NCBI GenBank assembly: GCA_963277665.1
Contig: OY728120.1
Span: 940,837,195-940,901,194 of the forward strand
Reading direction: 5' to 3'
DNA: 64,000 nucleotides
Origin: Viscum album
Lineage: Eukaryota; Streptophyta; Magnoliopsida; Santalales; Viscaceae
Numbering within the stretch: position 1 is the stretch's first letter; the number at the start of each line of letters is the position of its first letter. The notes under the pieces are model-generated. The model had not been told where the DNA came from, searched no databases, and worked only from the letters and a program-made list of their open reading frames with translations. Made by a program: the position numbers and the translations under genes. Shown here piece by piece: positions 1 to 14,058 of the stretch.

Positions 1-1150
1 TATTCTTTATAACCTTTATCTATTTGAATGAAATTTTAGAAAAAATATACTTGACGGGGTGGAATAGTTAATTAGAATTTTAAAAAATAATCAGTGTGAT
101 TAATATTATTAACATAATCAATATTATGTGTAGTGCTAAAAATATATTGAAGTGGAAATTAATAGAGTGAACAAAATATTTCTATAGAATTTAGGAAGAA
201 AAATATCATAATATATACTTCAAGCTTATATATTATGAAAAATTTATTTCCACTTTATAAGAGATCAATTTCAGAACTGTGAAAAAATTCTACTTTCACT
301 TACTTTTATAATACCCAAATAAATAAGACTTACATTTATTAGAATTCACTACCTAGTATAGGCATGAAAATTCATTAAATGTCACAACCTAATAACCTCA
401 TTTTGGGGGGTACAATAACCATCTAATTTCATTTTTGTTATTAGGAAAAAAATAATCAATGTTCATGTTATACAAAATACAGAAAAGATCATAAGATGAC
501 AAATGAAAAAAATTAATGAAAAAAAGAGATTAAGAGAGGGAGATGATGTTTGAAGGTGATATTTAATAGCTTCAGAAGAATGAATTGATATAGTTATTCA
601 TGGTAGTATAAATTAAACAGTAGTCGTAAAATCTCCAAATAGAATGTAAAAAAATAGTTATGTATTACATCAAATATCATCATCTGAATAAACAATGATT
701 TTTTGTTTTATTGTGATATCCTTAAAAACATTCTAATTGATCAATTTACCATACAGAATTGAAATTTCATCATCATTTTAGAGGTTAATATATATTAGTA
801 ATATTATAATTACACATTATATGTAATTATATAATTTAATATTACCGGTACATGTATGTTGGAATATCACAAGGAATATAACAAACATAAAATGTTCTTA
901 TATTTCTGTAAGAAACGTAGTAAACACATTTTCAATAAATTTGTTTTAATAAATGATAATATTTCAAATACTCAAATGATAAATATAACAAACATAGAAC
1001 ATTAATAAGTTGATATATAGAAAAATTAATTACATATTATGATAAAAATATTATGAAAAAATTTATTTTCATATGAATTCCAAAAATAACATTTTAATAA
1101 ATTGTTTATATAGTCTATTAAATAATATTTATATATTTTAAAAATAATAA
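1..1150. other. AT-rich DNA, nothing recognised
   Basis: No coding frame, RNA gene or named repeat was recognised. The stretch is probably older transposon debris upstream of the long LTR that follows. The left edge of that LTR is not visible as a clean TG boundary, so the limit is inferred from the distance between TATA box and LTR start in the better-defined gypsy copies downstream. Confidence 0.4.
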
Positions 1151-2805
1151 ATATTATTATTATAAATAAAGTTACAATAATTCATTATATAAATAATATT
1201 CCAAAACAGATCTGTATAAAATATATAATTCTTCAAAAAAATCAAATTCAGTAAGTCATTGTGTTCCTTTCAGTTAATATATAGAATTTTTTTAATCATG
1301 TGTGATCAGTATAATTTTTTTGTGACGAAAAGTTTATGGTGGTTTGTACAATTTTCATGTTCATATGGTCGATATTCATGTTATTTAAATAATGTGTTCA
1401 TATGGTAATCAATACTATGAAATAATTTTTATCGTGTAGTCATTTTAAATTAATATATCATGTGGTAATTTGAAATTTTTTAATTCATGTATTTACAAAA
1501 AAACCACATGATTTTTTTAATACTCACATAAGGTAGTTTTAGTGACACTACAACTAGTATATAAAATTAAGTAATTACATCACTAAATTAGAATTAAATC
1601 CAAGGAAACACATCTCGATGGAACAAATAGTATAATAGTCTATGTAAACTAGATATGTATTTCAAATTCACATTATAATTGAAAACATAAAATACAGAAT
1701 TTTTTTCCTCTAATAATTCAACATTTCCCCTTACCAACTCCAATATATTAATCATAAACACATATTCGTATGTAGGGGAAAATTATTTATAATAAAAGGG
1801 AGATATAAGATTTTAATTAAGGGTACAAACACATAAGAAAAAAATCAAAAATAAAGAATCATAATCAGTACATAATGGTTAATAAGTGAAATAATTTCAA
1901 TATGAATATTAACATAAGAATAATATGGAAGGAATAAAATATCATAAAAAATCCATATAAATAATCACCTAATCCTTAAACATTTCTACAGATATTATAA
2001 CAAAATGAATAATCACATGGACACCAATAAGTGATCTCATAAAAACCAATATTTTTATAAAAGAAATTTTATCAAATACTAATGCAGAACCCTTTTAGGT
2101 CTAATTTTTGACACACTAATTGATCTCATATGAAAAAAAACCATATTTAAAATATAAAAATAATAATTATGTTTGGGTTAATATTTTATATTTTCTTGAA
2201 ACATTAAAATTTTTAATGAATTGTTAACATTAAAAATTTTTTAATAGTACTTTGTCTACTAATTTATTAATAAGGCTAAATAAAATTTTGTATTTTTATT
2301 AATGTTTAATTAGATATTATTTTTATAATTAAATATAATATATGTCATTAAAATAAATTTCACTTTGAAATTGATAATAAAAATATTGCAAACATTCATA
2401 TATTTTTACTTTGAAATCATGCATTGTCATCCTACCTACGGTTTGAATTTTCAATTGATTTCTACCACTTATATTATTGTAATTTGGAAATATGGATTCC
2501 ATATATGGGTTTAAAATAATTGTTAATTTACAATAAGCATGAAATAATTTTTTACCAAAAGAAAGAGTGAATAAAATTAGAATTATTCTAATGATTAGGG
2601 TTAAATTAATCTTAAAAAGGGACTAAACCATAACAATATAGCCAAAAGACCTATAGAAAAGTAAAACAACTATTTTATTAACATTAATTGACTCTATATT
2701 CTATATTATAAAATTGGATCTATTAATTTATCCATTATTTAGTTTGAAAAATGTTGGAATAATTCGTTTTTTCAAAATGTAACAAGAATGCCACAACTCT
2801 TTCAC

Positions 2806-2812
2806 TATAAAT
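2806..2812 (+). promoter_or_regulatory. TATA element of LTR A
   Basis: TATAAAT is followed by a C-rich, G-poor leader (CCACCACTT, ATCCCCACACATCTCAG). The same TATA-plus-C-rich-leader arrangement occurs in the gypsy LTRs, for example on the minus strand at 53917-53925. It is about 550 bp upstream of the first conserved box. Promoter use is inferred from position and similarity. Confidence 0.5.
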
Positions 2813-3358
2813 GTCCACCACTTATCTGTTATCCCCACACATCTCAGTAAATTATGGTTAGAAAAATAATTCCTAAATAGATTCCAAAAATCCTTCCCCT
2901 ATAACGTTAATCATTAATTTTTCTATAAATCCTTAAATGGAATCCTCTTGTTATAAAAAAAGGAGTTACATGATTTTTAACATAATGATTTCCAACATCA
3001 GTTTTCATTCTATTAAATCCCCACCACCAAAACTATTATTCATCTATGTCAATATAATAAAATAGATTCCGAAATATAAAATGGTTTTGTTTAAACATTT
3101 TTTCAACCTACACATACACACTCATTCATCAAATTTGTAATGAACATAATGTTTATGTGTACGTCAAACTAATGTTTCCAAAAATGATGATTATTCATTC
3201 TCCTTTTACATCCCCTCAAGTATTCCATTATGATGGATTTTATATAAATTTTTTATATGTTATTTTTGTTATTTCAATAATATTATTTAATTATTTTACA
3301 AAAAATTAATTTATACATTCCATTTTTGGTAGAAATGATAACATCGTTGTGGATGTTT

Positions 3359-3775
3359 TGACTACCACCCATTGAAGTGATCTGATTCATTCAAACTACA
3401 TATAGAATATACAAAGGATGGTTTTTATTAAACACATGTGATATAAAAACCTGTATATGATATTCATTCCATTATTAAATTTTTATAAATATAATATATG
3501 TCAATTTCATTATTACCCTTTCACACACTTAAAAATTAATAACGTCATTTATGGACGTGTGGACTACCACCTCCTCGATATGATGTGATTACATTTTCAT
3601 ATGAAGAATTATATATATAAGTTTATATAATTAAATAATATGGTATTTATAATATAATGATCATTTGGGAAGGATATAATTCTATATACGATCATTCAAT
3701 ATAATTATTCAATATTGTGAACATTACCCACATGTAAATACGACCTACAATCTCTATGATGATAATGTTGATTAA
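3359..3775 (+). repeat. Three-box ladder in LTR A
   Basis: Three related boxes lie about 200 and 170 bp apart: GACTACCACCC at 3360, GGACTACCACCTCC at 3561, and a weaker box with CATGTAAATACGACC at 3730. In the complementary orientation they match the GGCGGTAGTCC boxes of the minus-strand LTRs. The second and third are each followed by a TGATG-type tail. They form a ~190-bp periodic array just downstream of the putative transcription start. Confidence 0.65.
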
Positions 3776-6040
3776 TTTTTCATCCCCTTTTTTATTGACT
3801 GATTTTAAAAGTATAATAAATGTTTAAAAATGATAATTATGCAGTTATTATTATTATATGGATGTTATATATTGACATATTTGAAACTTTTATTCTTACT
3901 AATGTTGTTTTTGACTCCAAATTCTAATTTCTTCAAAACATGTGACAGATAAATATTTTTTAGGCTGTTTTATAAAACATGGTAATAAGGCAATGAAAAT
4001 TAATGATGAACAAGAATGAGTCTATATAATGTATAAACTTTACATTAAATTTATTATATTTGAGGTTAAATGAGATTCCCCCAAAAAGAAACTTAGGCTA
4101 ATGGATTCCCATCTCACCTTTTACATCCATGAGTTAAATTTAATGTTCACTAATTAAATCTATTGTGTGATGTAACTACTATCCATTTTTTATATTTTAA
4201 AATTTGTACATTTATCTTCATGATACTTTAAATTTTCATTAAATAATATTCCTTCAGGAGGTTTATGATTTAAAATGTTTCGTAGTGGTATGAGACACTT
4301 TAGAATTTTTAAATATTTTTTTATTTAATAATAACTTTAATGATCATTCAATAGTATTTTCATTCCATGGAATTATATGATCATTTTTCAATAAAAATAA
4401 ATAATTTTCTATCCACTGGATATTAATGAACAATTTCATGTATTAATAATTTTTTTCAAATATTCGGTTCTCAAAATGTTTTTAAAAATGTTTTTTTTTG
4501 AAAACCTGATTTTTTATATCTCATTAGACGAATAAAATATTTTCATCTAAAAAACTGGTTTTATTTAATTGTTTTCAAAATTTATTTTAAAATTTAATTT
4601 TTAAATATATTTTTACCCATTTGTATTCTACCATTGTTTTCAAAGGAATATGTTAGTCACATATGCAATAAGCAATTTTTTAATCCATTATACCATAAAA
4701 AATGAATGTTCTTTTACCTCATAGGGAATGTACAGATTCATTTTCTGTCATTTCATTAAAGGATGCTTTTTATGATTAAAGGATAGTTTTTAATTAAAAT
4801 ATTTCAAAAAGTGATTTTAAAAGGAATTTTTTTGAAAAGGTATTAAAATAAAAATGGATATATTCTTTGTCATTTATTTTAAAAGATAATTTCACTATAT
4901 TTATATTCATCAATAACTAAACAAACCATTATTTGTCAACATATTTCGATTTATTTTATTGAAATCATACTTATTCCTCTTTGGGAAAATCTATTACTGA
5001 TTTGTCCAAGTATAGTATTCTCAATCAATTCATTGACTCATTTTCTATTCCCATTAAAATATTCAATCTCCTATGATCATTCAACATTAAATTTCCTTTA
5101 ATTATGTACTTCATTTATCATGGATATTACATTTTACAAAACCATATTACATTTTAAATATGTTATCGACATTGAATATTGTTTTCTAATTTAGGAAAAT
5201 TCATATAATTTAATATGCATTATTCATTATTGTTATTTGATAAGGCATATTATTTATTCGATTATTCAATATGAGGAATTCTTTGAACTGGTAATGATGG
5301 TTGGGACCCGAACATTATATATCCCCAGATGAATCTACAGGTTCTCATGAGACAAATAAGTTCATAAAATTAAACACGATTCTTCCATATTTTTAAACTG
5401 TATTGGGAATGGTTTTGATGGTATAGTTTTTTATGTTCCTTAGGAATAATGTTCATTATAAATGCGTTACCTTCATTTAGATTCATTTATTATTATGTGT
5501 CGAAATATCTATGGATACATTTAAATTTATGTTTATTTATTCAATGGAATGTTTTCCAGTTTCTTACCTTTCCATATTTATTTTTCCTTATCTCTAAATT
5601 TAAATGGAATGTGATTCTATTTATTTCCATTCTATATTGTTCAAGAACACCCTTATCAGTTTTTTATTACATGACTTGGGTGTTATTTGAATTACCATCC
5701 CATAATTATAATTCTAATTAATTCATTATTTCTTATACAATTTTTTTTTATTTAATGTTCAATTTTGATAACTATTATTATTTATCTTATCCCTAGGAAT
5801 GATGAATTGTACGATGAATGATGTAGATTGATTTAGTAGATGGAATAAAGTTACCATCAATGTAATTTAGAATGACAGAAAAAAAATTATTTTATAATTT
5901 TCCTACTATTTTCTCATCTATGTATATATTTTACCAAGAGTACTAAACTCTTGGTCCTTAGGAATTTGATTTCTTATAATCATGGAAAAGTAATTGACTA
6001 TAGAAATTGGATCCGAGAATTCTGGGGTCTTGTTCCTATA

Positions 6041-7200
6041 GTTGGTATCAAAGGTAGTTTAGAAGAATCATTGTGAACTAGATTTAATATAACAAATGTT
6101 CAAGAACATAAAACTAAGATATAATTAAGGAATTAGTATTGAATTACATTCATGAAATTTGGTAATGTAGTAATTATTTGTGTATTCCTATAAATACATC
6201 CTTTTCTCGATATTATGTGTAGAAGTGGTTCGAGAATAGATGTAAATTGGATTAATAACACTAACAAGTTATTCCATTCCTAATTTGGGGTATCCACGAA
6301 GACGTTAACATGCCATACTATGAACCTTTTTCCACTATTGGGGGATATTCTTAGGTTAATCTATGTTTTCATTACACACTATTATGATGAATTTAAATTT
6401 ATTATGAAAAAGATTGATTAATGATAAACCTATTGTGTTTTTGATTTAAAAATATGGTTTTGTGATTTTTAATTCCTACAAATGACATTATGTATAAAAA
6501 TTATACCATGGAAAGATCTATGTGGAAATCAATGGATTATATAATTATGGAATATGTTTTAATTTATTATCTCTATAAAAATGAAATTTAGTGAATAAAA
6601 ATATTTCAAGTATTTCCATCATATTTATTTTTTAATTTATATTTATATTATTTTAGAATAGGGGTACCTATGTTACTGGTGAAAACCTATCCAATCTAGC
6701 AAGAATGAGTGTCATGACCCCATAACCAATGGGCGACAAGGGTTTCATTCCAACCAATGACCTAAATGATTGCATGGTTAATTTTTCAAACTTCTAGTTA
6801 CACTATTTGATGATTAAATATTAATGTTGAACATGTTGTATCACTTTTATTGCATTGATATTAATCTATTAACGAAATTTATTTTGGATGATATTTATGA
6901 AAAAATGGTTATACTTTTCACTCTTTCATATACCTTATGATCTTTTAAATGATTCTTTTATATATTCAAGCATAATAAAATTCATTATTGGTAATTACCT
7001 TATATGAGTAAATTATAGAACTAAAATTTTAACGAAGAAAAACCAAATTCTTGGATTTTTCATATCATATTTAAACATACCATATAAGGATATTTCATTA
7101 TATTCTATGTTATTATAAGAATTTGGAAACATTAATAAAATGTCATAGAAAAAAAATGTTTTGCTAATAAACTAATTTTTTTGAATTGATTTCCTTATAA
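6041..7200 (+). mobile_element. Short noncoding interior of LARD-like element
   Basis: The segment begins with a primer-binding site and ends before the second long repeat. No gag, protease, RT, RNase H or integrase motif is visible in any frame, and it is only about 1.2 kb, against 4.7 kb in the autonomous relative at 47117-51782. This fits a large retrotransposon derivative (LARD) or an internally deleted element. The right edge is uncertain: a purine tract before TGTTAC at 6671 (GGGGTACCTA) is an alternative left boundary for the second LTR. Confidence 0.45.
6043..6054 (+). other. Primer-binding site (tRNA-iMet type)
   Basis: TGGTATCAAAGG matches the plant initiator-Met consensus TGGTATCAGAGC at 10 of 12 positions. 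It lies 2 nt after the LTR end, the usual place for minus-strand priming. It fixes both the strand of the element and the right edge of LTR A. Confidence 0.7.
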
Positions 7201-8849
7201 ATAATCAATGATTTATGTTTTTGAGGCCCTAAAAATTCAAATTAACATTTACATTTTGTTGACTGATTACCTTATTCAGCCCTATAAATATTTATTCATT
7301 TTCCCAAGAACATTCCACTGATGTTCTCCAACATAGACACCTAGATACATGGTAGTCCAAGAGATCTTTTTTATATCCCATTATGTTTTTTCTAGAGGAT
7401 GTTCTAAGAACCCTACTAATAATGAGGGATTTCAACATATCATTTATAAAACAACATATCACCATGATAGAGTTAAAATTTTGAGGAAGAATTTTAATAA
7501 TGTTTGTTGGAATGTCGCACCCTCATATTCTAAAGTATGAATCTTGTATTCAATAACATGTGTGAAACACGAAACCAAGAACATAAATAAATGAATTATT
7601 TTCCTTTTTTATAATATATATCATATTTGAAATAGAATCTATATATTTTAATGAATGCAATACCATGTTTTAATTTTCTACCCACAAGATTGACCTTCTT
7701 CGTTAGATTGTGTTCCATGAACATTTGAGTTTTACAAAACAATTTTACATTATTCAAATATAACTATTTAATATATTAACATATAAACTAGAACATATTA
7801 ATGAAATTTAATGAATTATTAATATTTATGAATTTTTAAATATAAAATGAATTTATGGATTAATTACTAATGAGAAACTGAAATATGAACCAATTAGATA
7901 TAAAAAATAAATATGATTATTATTTTTCTAAAAAAGAAGTTTGGTTATAATAAAAAATATTATTTAAAATTATTCAATTATATTTATTCTATATATGTTC
8001 TATATATTAAGTTAAGTATTTTTTATATTCATCCATTAGGTTTTATAGGAATAATATAAGAACAATCAATATTTTACATGAAAAACATATATTTTTATAA
8101 ATGTATCATTACCATATATTAATAGAGAAGCTATTTTAATTATGAATATTGAAACATTAATGTATTCAATATGAAAAAAATAAATTTCATTATTTAATTT
8201 GAAACATAACAATAAGTTGCGGATAAATATTTTATATTTTAATGAAACATTAGAATTTTTAACAGTTAAAATATTAAATTTTATTTCAAAACTACTTTTT
8301 CATGTAATATATTTATACATATCAATATTATATAAAATAAGTTTTATGTTTTTCAGATATTATGTTAATGAATTAATTAAATGTATATAATTTGTATCAA
8401 TTTAACTTTTATATTTATTATAAAAACAATGAAACCATTCTAAGGTTTCTTACCTTACATACCAAAACTAGAATCACGCCTCCGGGATGAATTGAAAATT
8501 AATTTATCCCTGTTATATTAAAAAATTTTGGATAAATATAATTCAAATGGAGTCATAATAAGATATAATTTATAACAATGCCAACATATTTTTTGACCAT
8601 AATTTTGTGTGACTCTAATAAAAATTAAATAATACGATTAAGGTTAAATTTAGCTTTATAATGGACTTAATCATAACCATAAAATCTAAGAATAACCTAT
8701 AGACATGTCCAAAAGTTATTATATGGAAATTAATTGACCATATAAATTCTATTATCTAATTTGGATAATTATTGGATCATCTTTCAATAAGAAAATAATT
8801 AGAAGAATTCATTTTTCAAAATATTAAAAGGTTGGGACTCCTCCTCCAC

Positions 8850-8856
8850 TACAAAA
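8850..8856 (+). promoter_or_regulatory. Degraded TATA element of LTR B
   Basis: TACAAAA stands at the position of the TATA in LTR A and is preceded by a C-rich tract (CTCCTCCAC) and followed by ACACATACCCCCATTACTCA, which resembles the leader of the gypsy LTRs. The T-to-C change in the box suggests an inactive promoter. Confidence 0.4.
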
Positions 8857-9404
8857 TTCTAACACATACCCCCATTACTCACAACTATTCAAACAATTAG
8901 GCTCTGCCAATATCTACAAAAATAGATTTACAGCATACCTACCCCAATCCTTGAATCCTCGCATTGGGCATAATTCTATCCATGGAATCCCATTAGTGTA
9001 GACTAAAAGGATTTACTCGATTTTTAGGGTAATTCATTTCAAATACCTATTTTGTTTCAATTAGTTATCCAATAACTAACATACATTTCTTCCATATTCT
9101 TATAATAACACCAATATAATCTATATTTTATGGTCTATTTATTATAATTTTTTTACCAACACTTAAACAATGATCCATCTGATGGGCAGAGAAGATATTG
9201 TTTAAGTGAATGGTGAACAACTACCTTATTAAATGATGATTGTTAACTATTCATTTACTCTATCACATGGTGGAAATTGTGATGTACACTCTAGGTAAAT
9301 ATGTTATATATGATTTTTATTTTTTCTTTATGATTCTAGAATTCATCTACATATTAAATAATTATACTTTCTATTTTATGTAAGAAATATTATATCTTTT
9401 GTGG

Positions 9405-9830
9405 AAATATGGACTACCACCCACTCGAAGTGATATGATTCATTAAATCTCGAAATGAAATGTATTAAGGACTTTTATAATTAAAAAAATGTAAAATAAA
9501 AAATAATTATTTTATATTAATGAAATAATTACCTTTCATGAAATATATATTTTTTCATTTTCTTTGTTACAATTTCAGATAGTTAAATAGTGATACCATC
9601 ATTCATGGACGTGTGGACTACCACCTCCTTGACATGATGTTATTTGTTTTTCATCAGAATAAATCAATATATAATAATATATGATTAAATTATGTGGTAA
9701 TTGTTATATAATTATCATTCTGGATATATATATTTCAACTTACCTTTATTCAATAATGATTATTACAAAATGAGAATGTCACTCATGCGTACGTATGACC
9801 TATAGTCTTGATGATCATAATGTTGATTAA
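9405..9830 (+). repeat. Three-box ladder in LTR B
   Basis: The boxes are GGACTACCACCC at 9411, GGACTACCACCTCC at 9615 and GCGTACGTATGACC at 9787, spaced about 204 and 175 bp. Each is followed by a TGATRTGATT- or TGATGATC-like tail. The order and spacing match LTR A and, in reverse, the minus-strand gypsy LTRs. Confidence 0.7.
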
Positions 9831-12800
9831 TTTTCCACAACCATATTATAAGTTAAATTATAAAAATATAGTTAATCAATAATTATGATAATTATTTCCG
9901 GATTATTATTCTATATATGTTATATAATAACCCCTTTGACCATGGTTTATCTACCAATGTTTTTTTACACATGGGGTCAAACCACTGGATGTAAAAATAT
10001 TTATTTAAGTCGGGGTACACAATATGGTAATAAAATATGTTAATGTAATGATAAAAATTTAAAATTATCTGAAGAACATATAAAATAAGAATAATTCCAT
10101 TATATATAATATTAAAGTACATTAAACATAAAGGAATCTGTAGGTAAGGTATTCTCATCTCCGTTATTTTACATCCATGTAATTAATTCCATGTTCAGCA
10201 GTTACATTTTTTGTGAGGTGTATCTACTTTCCCTTTTGTTATATTATATAATTAATTCATTTATATTCATTGTATTTAATTATTTCATTTAATGTTATTC
10301 ATTATTGATGATTAAAAAATTTTCAATTTGTTATAGGACACCTTTGAATGATTAAAAAGTATTTTCCTCATCCTTATCATTAATAATATTTCCAGGATAT
10401 TTCTATTAGAGTAAATTATTTGACCATTGATATATAAGTCCTTTCATTTTATATCATTTGGTTATTTGTGACCATTTCAAATTATTTGTACCATTATCCC
10501 ACTTCTTGGTTCTCAAAATGCTGAAGTAAATGTTTTTACAAAAAACCATTTTTATTTCCAATTTTTTCCCAAGAACCTATTTTCATCCAAAACCATGTTT
10601 CGTTATAATGTTTTTAAAAATTATTTTAATATAATCTGATAAATAATGTTTTAACTATTTTTTCTTTTACCAATTTTTTCAAAGAAACTTCTTATCACAT
10701 TCATAGAATGAAATTTTCCAAACCATTTTACAATGGAAATGGATTTGTCTTTTACCTAATAATGAATGTACGAAGTTAGTATCACTAATTTCATTGAATC
10801 ATCCACTGCCTGTATAAAAGGATAAATTTTAATCAGGATGCTTCCAATGTGATTTTTAAAGAAATGGTATATCAAATTTATTTAAAAAACAAAACGATAT
10901 TTTCCACAAGATTTATAATTGTAGATATTTTAATAGTATTTCTATTCATAACAAACAAATAACCTTTATTATTAATAATATTAAGAATTATTTATTTACA
11001 CAACACTTATTCATCCTCTAGATGGGTTATTACAGTTTTTCCAAGGATAGTATTCATAATAATTTCCTTGAATCATTTGTTATGCACCCTAAAATATTAA
11101 ATCTCAAATTATTATTTATCATTGAATTTCACCCTAATAATTATTTTCATTTATCAGAAATATTACTATTTCTTAAATAATATATCACTTTACTTATAGT
11201 GTCTACATTGAATGTTATTTGATTATTTGGGTAATTGGTGATAATTTTGTATTCTTTATTTAATATAGATGTTTGATAATTCATATTATTTATATAATTT
11301 AATGATAGTAGGATTGCATTGGAGTGTTAATGATGGATGGGGTGAAAACTATAAATATCCCCCTGATTCATCATTAAATTTTCATGATAGAAATAATTTG
11401 TGAAAATTAATCAGGTTTCTATCCATAGATTTAAACTATGTAGTGAAATGAATTCACAGTATAGGTTTTCATGTTCCTTTGTAATTATGTCCATTTATAG
11501 ATAATGGCCACCATTTCTTTTAGATATGAATCATCCATGAGATTTTTAAATTACATATCTATGGATACATTTTAATTTTCATTAATTTATTTTATTTCAT
11601 ATGTTTTAGTTTCTTAAATTTCTATATTTATTTTTCCCTATCTAGTTATCTGAATGTAATGTGGTAACATTTTATACCATTCCAATTTTTTAAGAAAACA
11701 ATTCTTAGTTTACTGAATATATTATATATGTGTTATATTTTTTACCATTCCCTAATTATTATTTTGATTTATTTAGTATTTATTCGGCTATATTTTTTCC
11801 TTAATGATCATTTGAATTTACCCTTGTAATGTTTCTTTCCATAGGAATCAAATTTTTTTACTATGAATGATATGTATGTATTTACGAGTTGGAATGATGT
11901 CACACTCGATGTTATTTAAAATGAACAAAAAATCATTGTTGTAATTAGGGTATATTTTTTACCTTTTATGTCTCTAGTTTAGCAGGACTACTAAACCCTC
12001 TTTCCACCTATATTTTATTCCTTGAACTAATCCCAATGTAATTGATAGAAGATATCAAATTTGGTATTTTTTGGCATGGTTTATTATAATATCCTTTTAA
12101 AATATCTTAAATATTCATTAATTAATTAAGAGTTTAGTGAATTTAGAATTTTTTTTATTTCATACATATTAATATTACGATTCCTTTCATATTTTTTAAA
12201 ACACAAAATGATCCTTTAATTGAAAATGGGAAAAAGTTAAATTTTAATTAATTTTTATAAATTAATAATAGTATATTCTTATAATAATTTATTTAATATG
12301 AGAAAAATACATTTTAAATCATTTTTTGAGAACAAGTATTTTGATGAAAAAGTGTTTTCTATCAAAGAGAGAAATAAATTTATTTTTTAAAAAAATTTAA
12401 ATCATTATAAATACCATAGAATAAATATATGGCACTATTGTTTAGAAAATATCATTAATAAAATTCGGCTAATAAAACAAATTTATTATATGTTATAGAT
12501 ACAAAATATATCCCTCGAGGGTTACTTACCAAATAAGAATATTATATAATATTGAGTTTGTGAAATAAATATTATACACTTGGGTAACATCTAAATCATA
12601 TTGCCCTTAAAAATATTACATAAATTGAAACATTTAAACCAATAATAATAAATATATTAATGATATAAAATATCATTGGGGAATTATATACACTAGAAAA
12701 GAAATATGCTATGAAAATCGAATACGACTCACTAATCTAAAGTTGGGATAGTAGACCCTAAACTAACATTTGATTTATTTAGTATGTGGTTAATCCTCTT

Positions 12801-13118
12801 ATAAAATAGAAAAGTAATTATTATAAAAATAATAAATAAAACTAATCAAATATATCATATTTTTTATGATTTTAATAGACTTTTTCACCCTTTTATTTAA
12901 AATTCATTGTGGAAATAAATATTATCGGTTGATAATTATTCCACTTTTTAATGCATGAATTTGGTTGGTAATTTTGGTTCTCTTAATTTGATAAATTTTA
13001 AATCATCTTAAAAATTACAACCATGACATAAATATAATATATATTAATTATCTATTTGTTTATAATCACCTCTTACTGTCAGAGATATAATATATAATAC
13101 ACCGTAATGTAGGTGTAA

Positions 13119-13730
13119 GGTCATATGTACACATGAATGCTATTTCAATTTTTAATTATAGATGAATTAAATGTAAAATAAATTTAAATTTATCATTTAA
13201 AAGTAATTATAATTTTGTATATATAATTTATTTTAAACAAAAAAATACTTAGTACTATCCATGTAAATATAAAATCAAAAACATTTAACTTCACTAAATA
13301 TTGGTGATATTCCACACGTACGCACAAGAGGCATTATTATATTCCAAATGATTGTATGGTAAGAGATTATATGTGATATTATATTTTAAAAAGTATGTAT
13401 AAATAATAAATATATCATATATTAATTTAAATTCATGTTAATAACATTCATGTAAAGCGTAATGGAAAAATGAATCCTAACGCTTCATAAGGCGGTTGTC
13501 CACCGTACACACAAGAAACATTATCGTATCCACCATAGAATTGAATGTAAGAAGTTATAAGTGATATAATAATTCGATAAGTATAATAATTTCATAAACA
13601 CCATATATATATATATATTAAATCCATAATTATATTTATCCTTGAAATATGCTAATGGAAAGAGAATTACATTGGTTCGCGAGGCGGTAGTCCTCCGTAC
13701 ACATCATGGACGGTTTCGTTTCCCATTTGA
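13119..13730 (-). repeat. Four-box ladder, ~190-bp period
   Basis: Four units can be aligned on a GTAC core: ATGTAC at 13125, ACGTAC at 13316, CCGTAC at 13503 and CCGTAC at 13695. Spacings are 191, 187 and 192 bp. The two best boxes read GGCGGTTGTCCACCGTACAC and GGCGGTAGTCCTCCGTACAC. Each is followed by a tail with a conserved ATT or TTGA near its end, and the intervening DNA is AT-rich filler. This is the clearest ladder in the window. Confidence 0.75.
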
Positions 13731-14051
13731 CTAAAGTGGAGATGGATTTGTGTTATTAAATGAACATAATTTTAAATAAGTTTATAATATATAAGAGTTT
13801 AATTATATTTTAATCTCAAAGGAAGGTTTAATATAGGTGGAAGATGAATCAATAGAAGTATAAATGTTTAATAATTTTCACTCTTCTTCAGGGTGCCTTA
13901 TTAGGTTTTAATTTAAGAACTTATTAAAATGAATTAATAATCAATCTATTTATTATAGAATGTATGGTGGGTATTATGTTGGTTATTTGTTTTGTTTTTT
14001 GATGATCCAAACGATTTTGTACGTGTTATAAGGGTAAGAGAGGTGGTGACC

Positions 14052-14058
14052 TCTATAA
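14052..14058 (-). promoter_or_regulatory. TATA element of LTR C
   Basis: On the minus strand the sequence reads ACTTATAGAGGTC, followed by the C-rich leader ACCACCTCTC. It lies about 350 bp upstream, in the minus sense, of the nearest box, as in the other copies. Confidence 0.4.

Larger units (their letters stand above)
1150..6040 (+). mobile_element. Long LTR A (left LTR of a LARD-like element)
   Basis: Sequence from about 2180 to 6040 recurs in order, diverged, at about 8220-12075 (offset near 6.04 kb). Shared stretches include the area around the TATA at 2806, the box ladder at 3359-3775, the segments near 4450-4800 and 5290-5450, and the end near 5930. The 3' edge is well supported: the sequence ends TTCCTATA, followed by a 2-nt spacer and a primer-binding site at 6043, exactly as in the gypsy LTR at 51783 (CCTTATA, GT, then PBS). 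The 5' edge near 1150 is only inferred. At roughly 4.9 kb the LTR is unusually long. It carries no coding capacity. Confidence 0.6.
7200..12075 (+). mobile_element. Long LTR B (right LTR of the LARD-like element)
   Basis: This is a diverged direct repeat of LTR A. Clear shared tracts include the region before the TATA (8640-8850 against 2600-2800), the box ladder, the CTTTTACCT and ATGAATGTAC tracts near 10750 (against 4710), and the ATATCCCC tract near 11355 (against 5320). The right edge near 12075 is set by loss of similarity to the end of LTR A. The start near 7200 is inferred from spacing. The open frames at 7349-7540, 8199-8390 and 9892-10158 do not resemble any known protein and are taken as chance. 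Confidence 0.6.

Noticed and set aside
5449..5721. 90-codon plus-strand frame rich in Phe, Ile and Tyr
   Set aside because: It lies inside LTR A, is AT-driven and low in complexity, and the aligned part of LTR B (about 11470-11760) does not keep it open.
9892..10158. 88-codon minus-strand frame
   Set aside because: It lies inside LTR B antisense to the transcript, has no recognisable motif, and the corresponding part of LTR A has no equivalent frame.
13119..13730. Box ladder as a centromeric-type satellite or a CRISPR-like array
   Set aside because: Only two to four units per site, always at one position relative to a TATA inside LTRs, with long AT-rich spacers; this is an LTR feature and not a free array.
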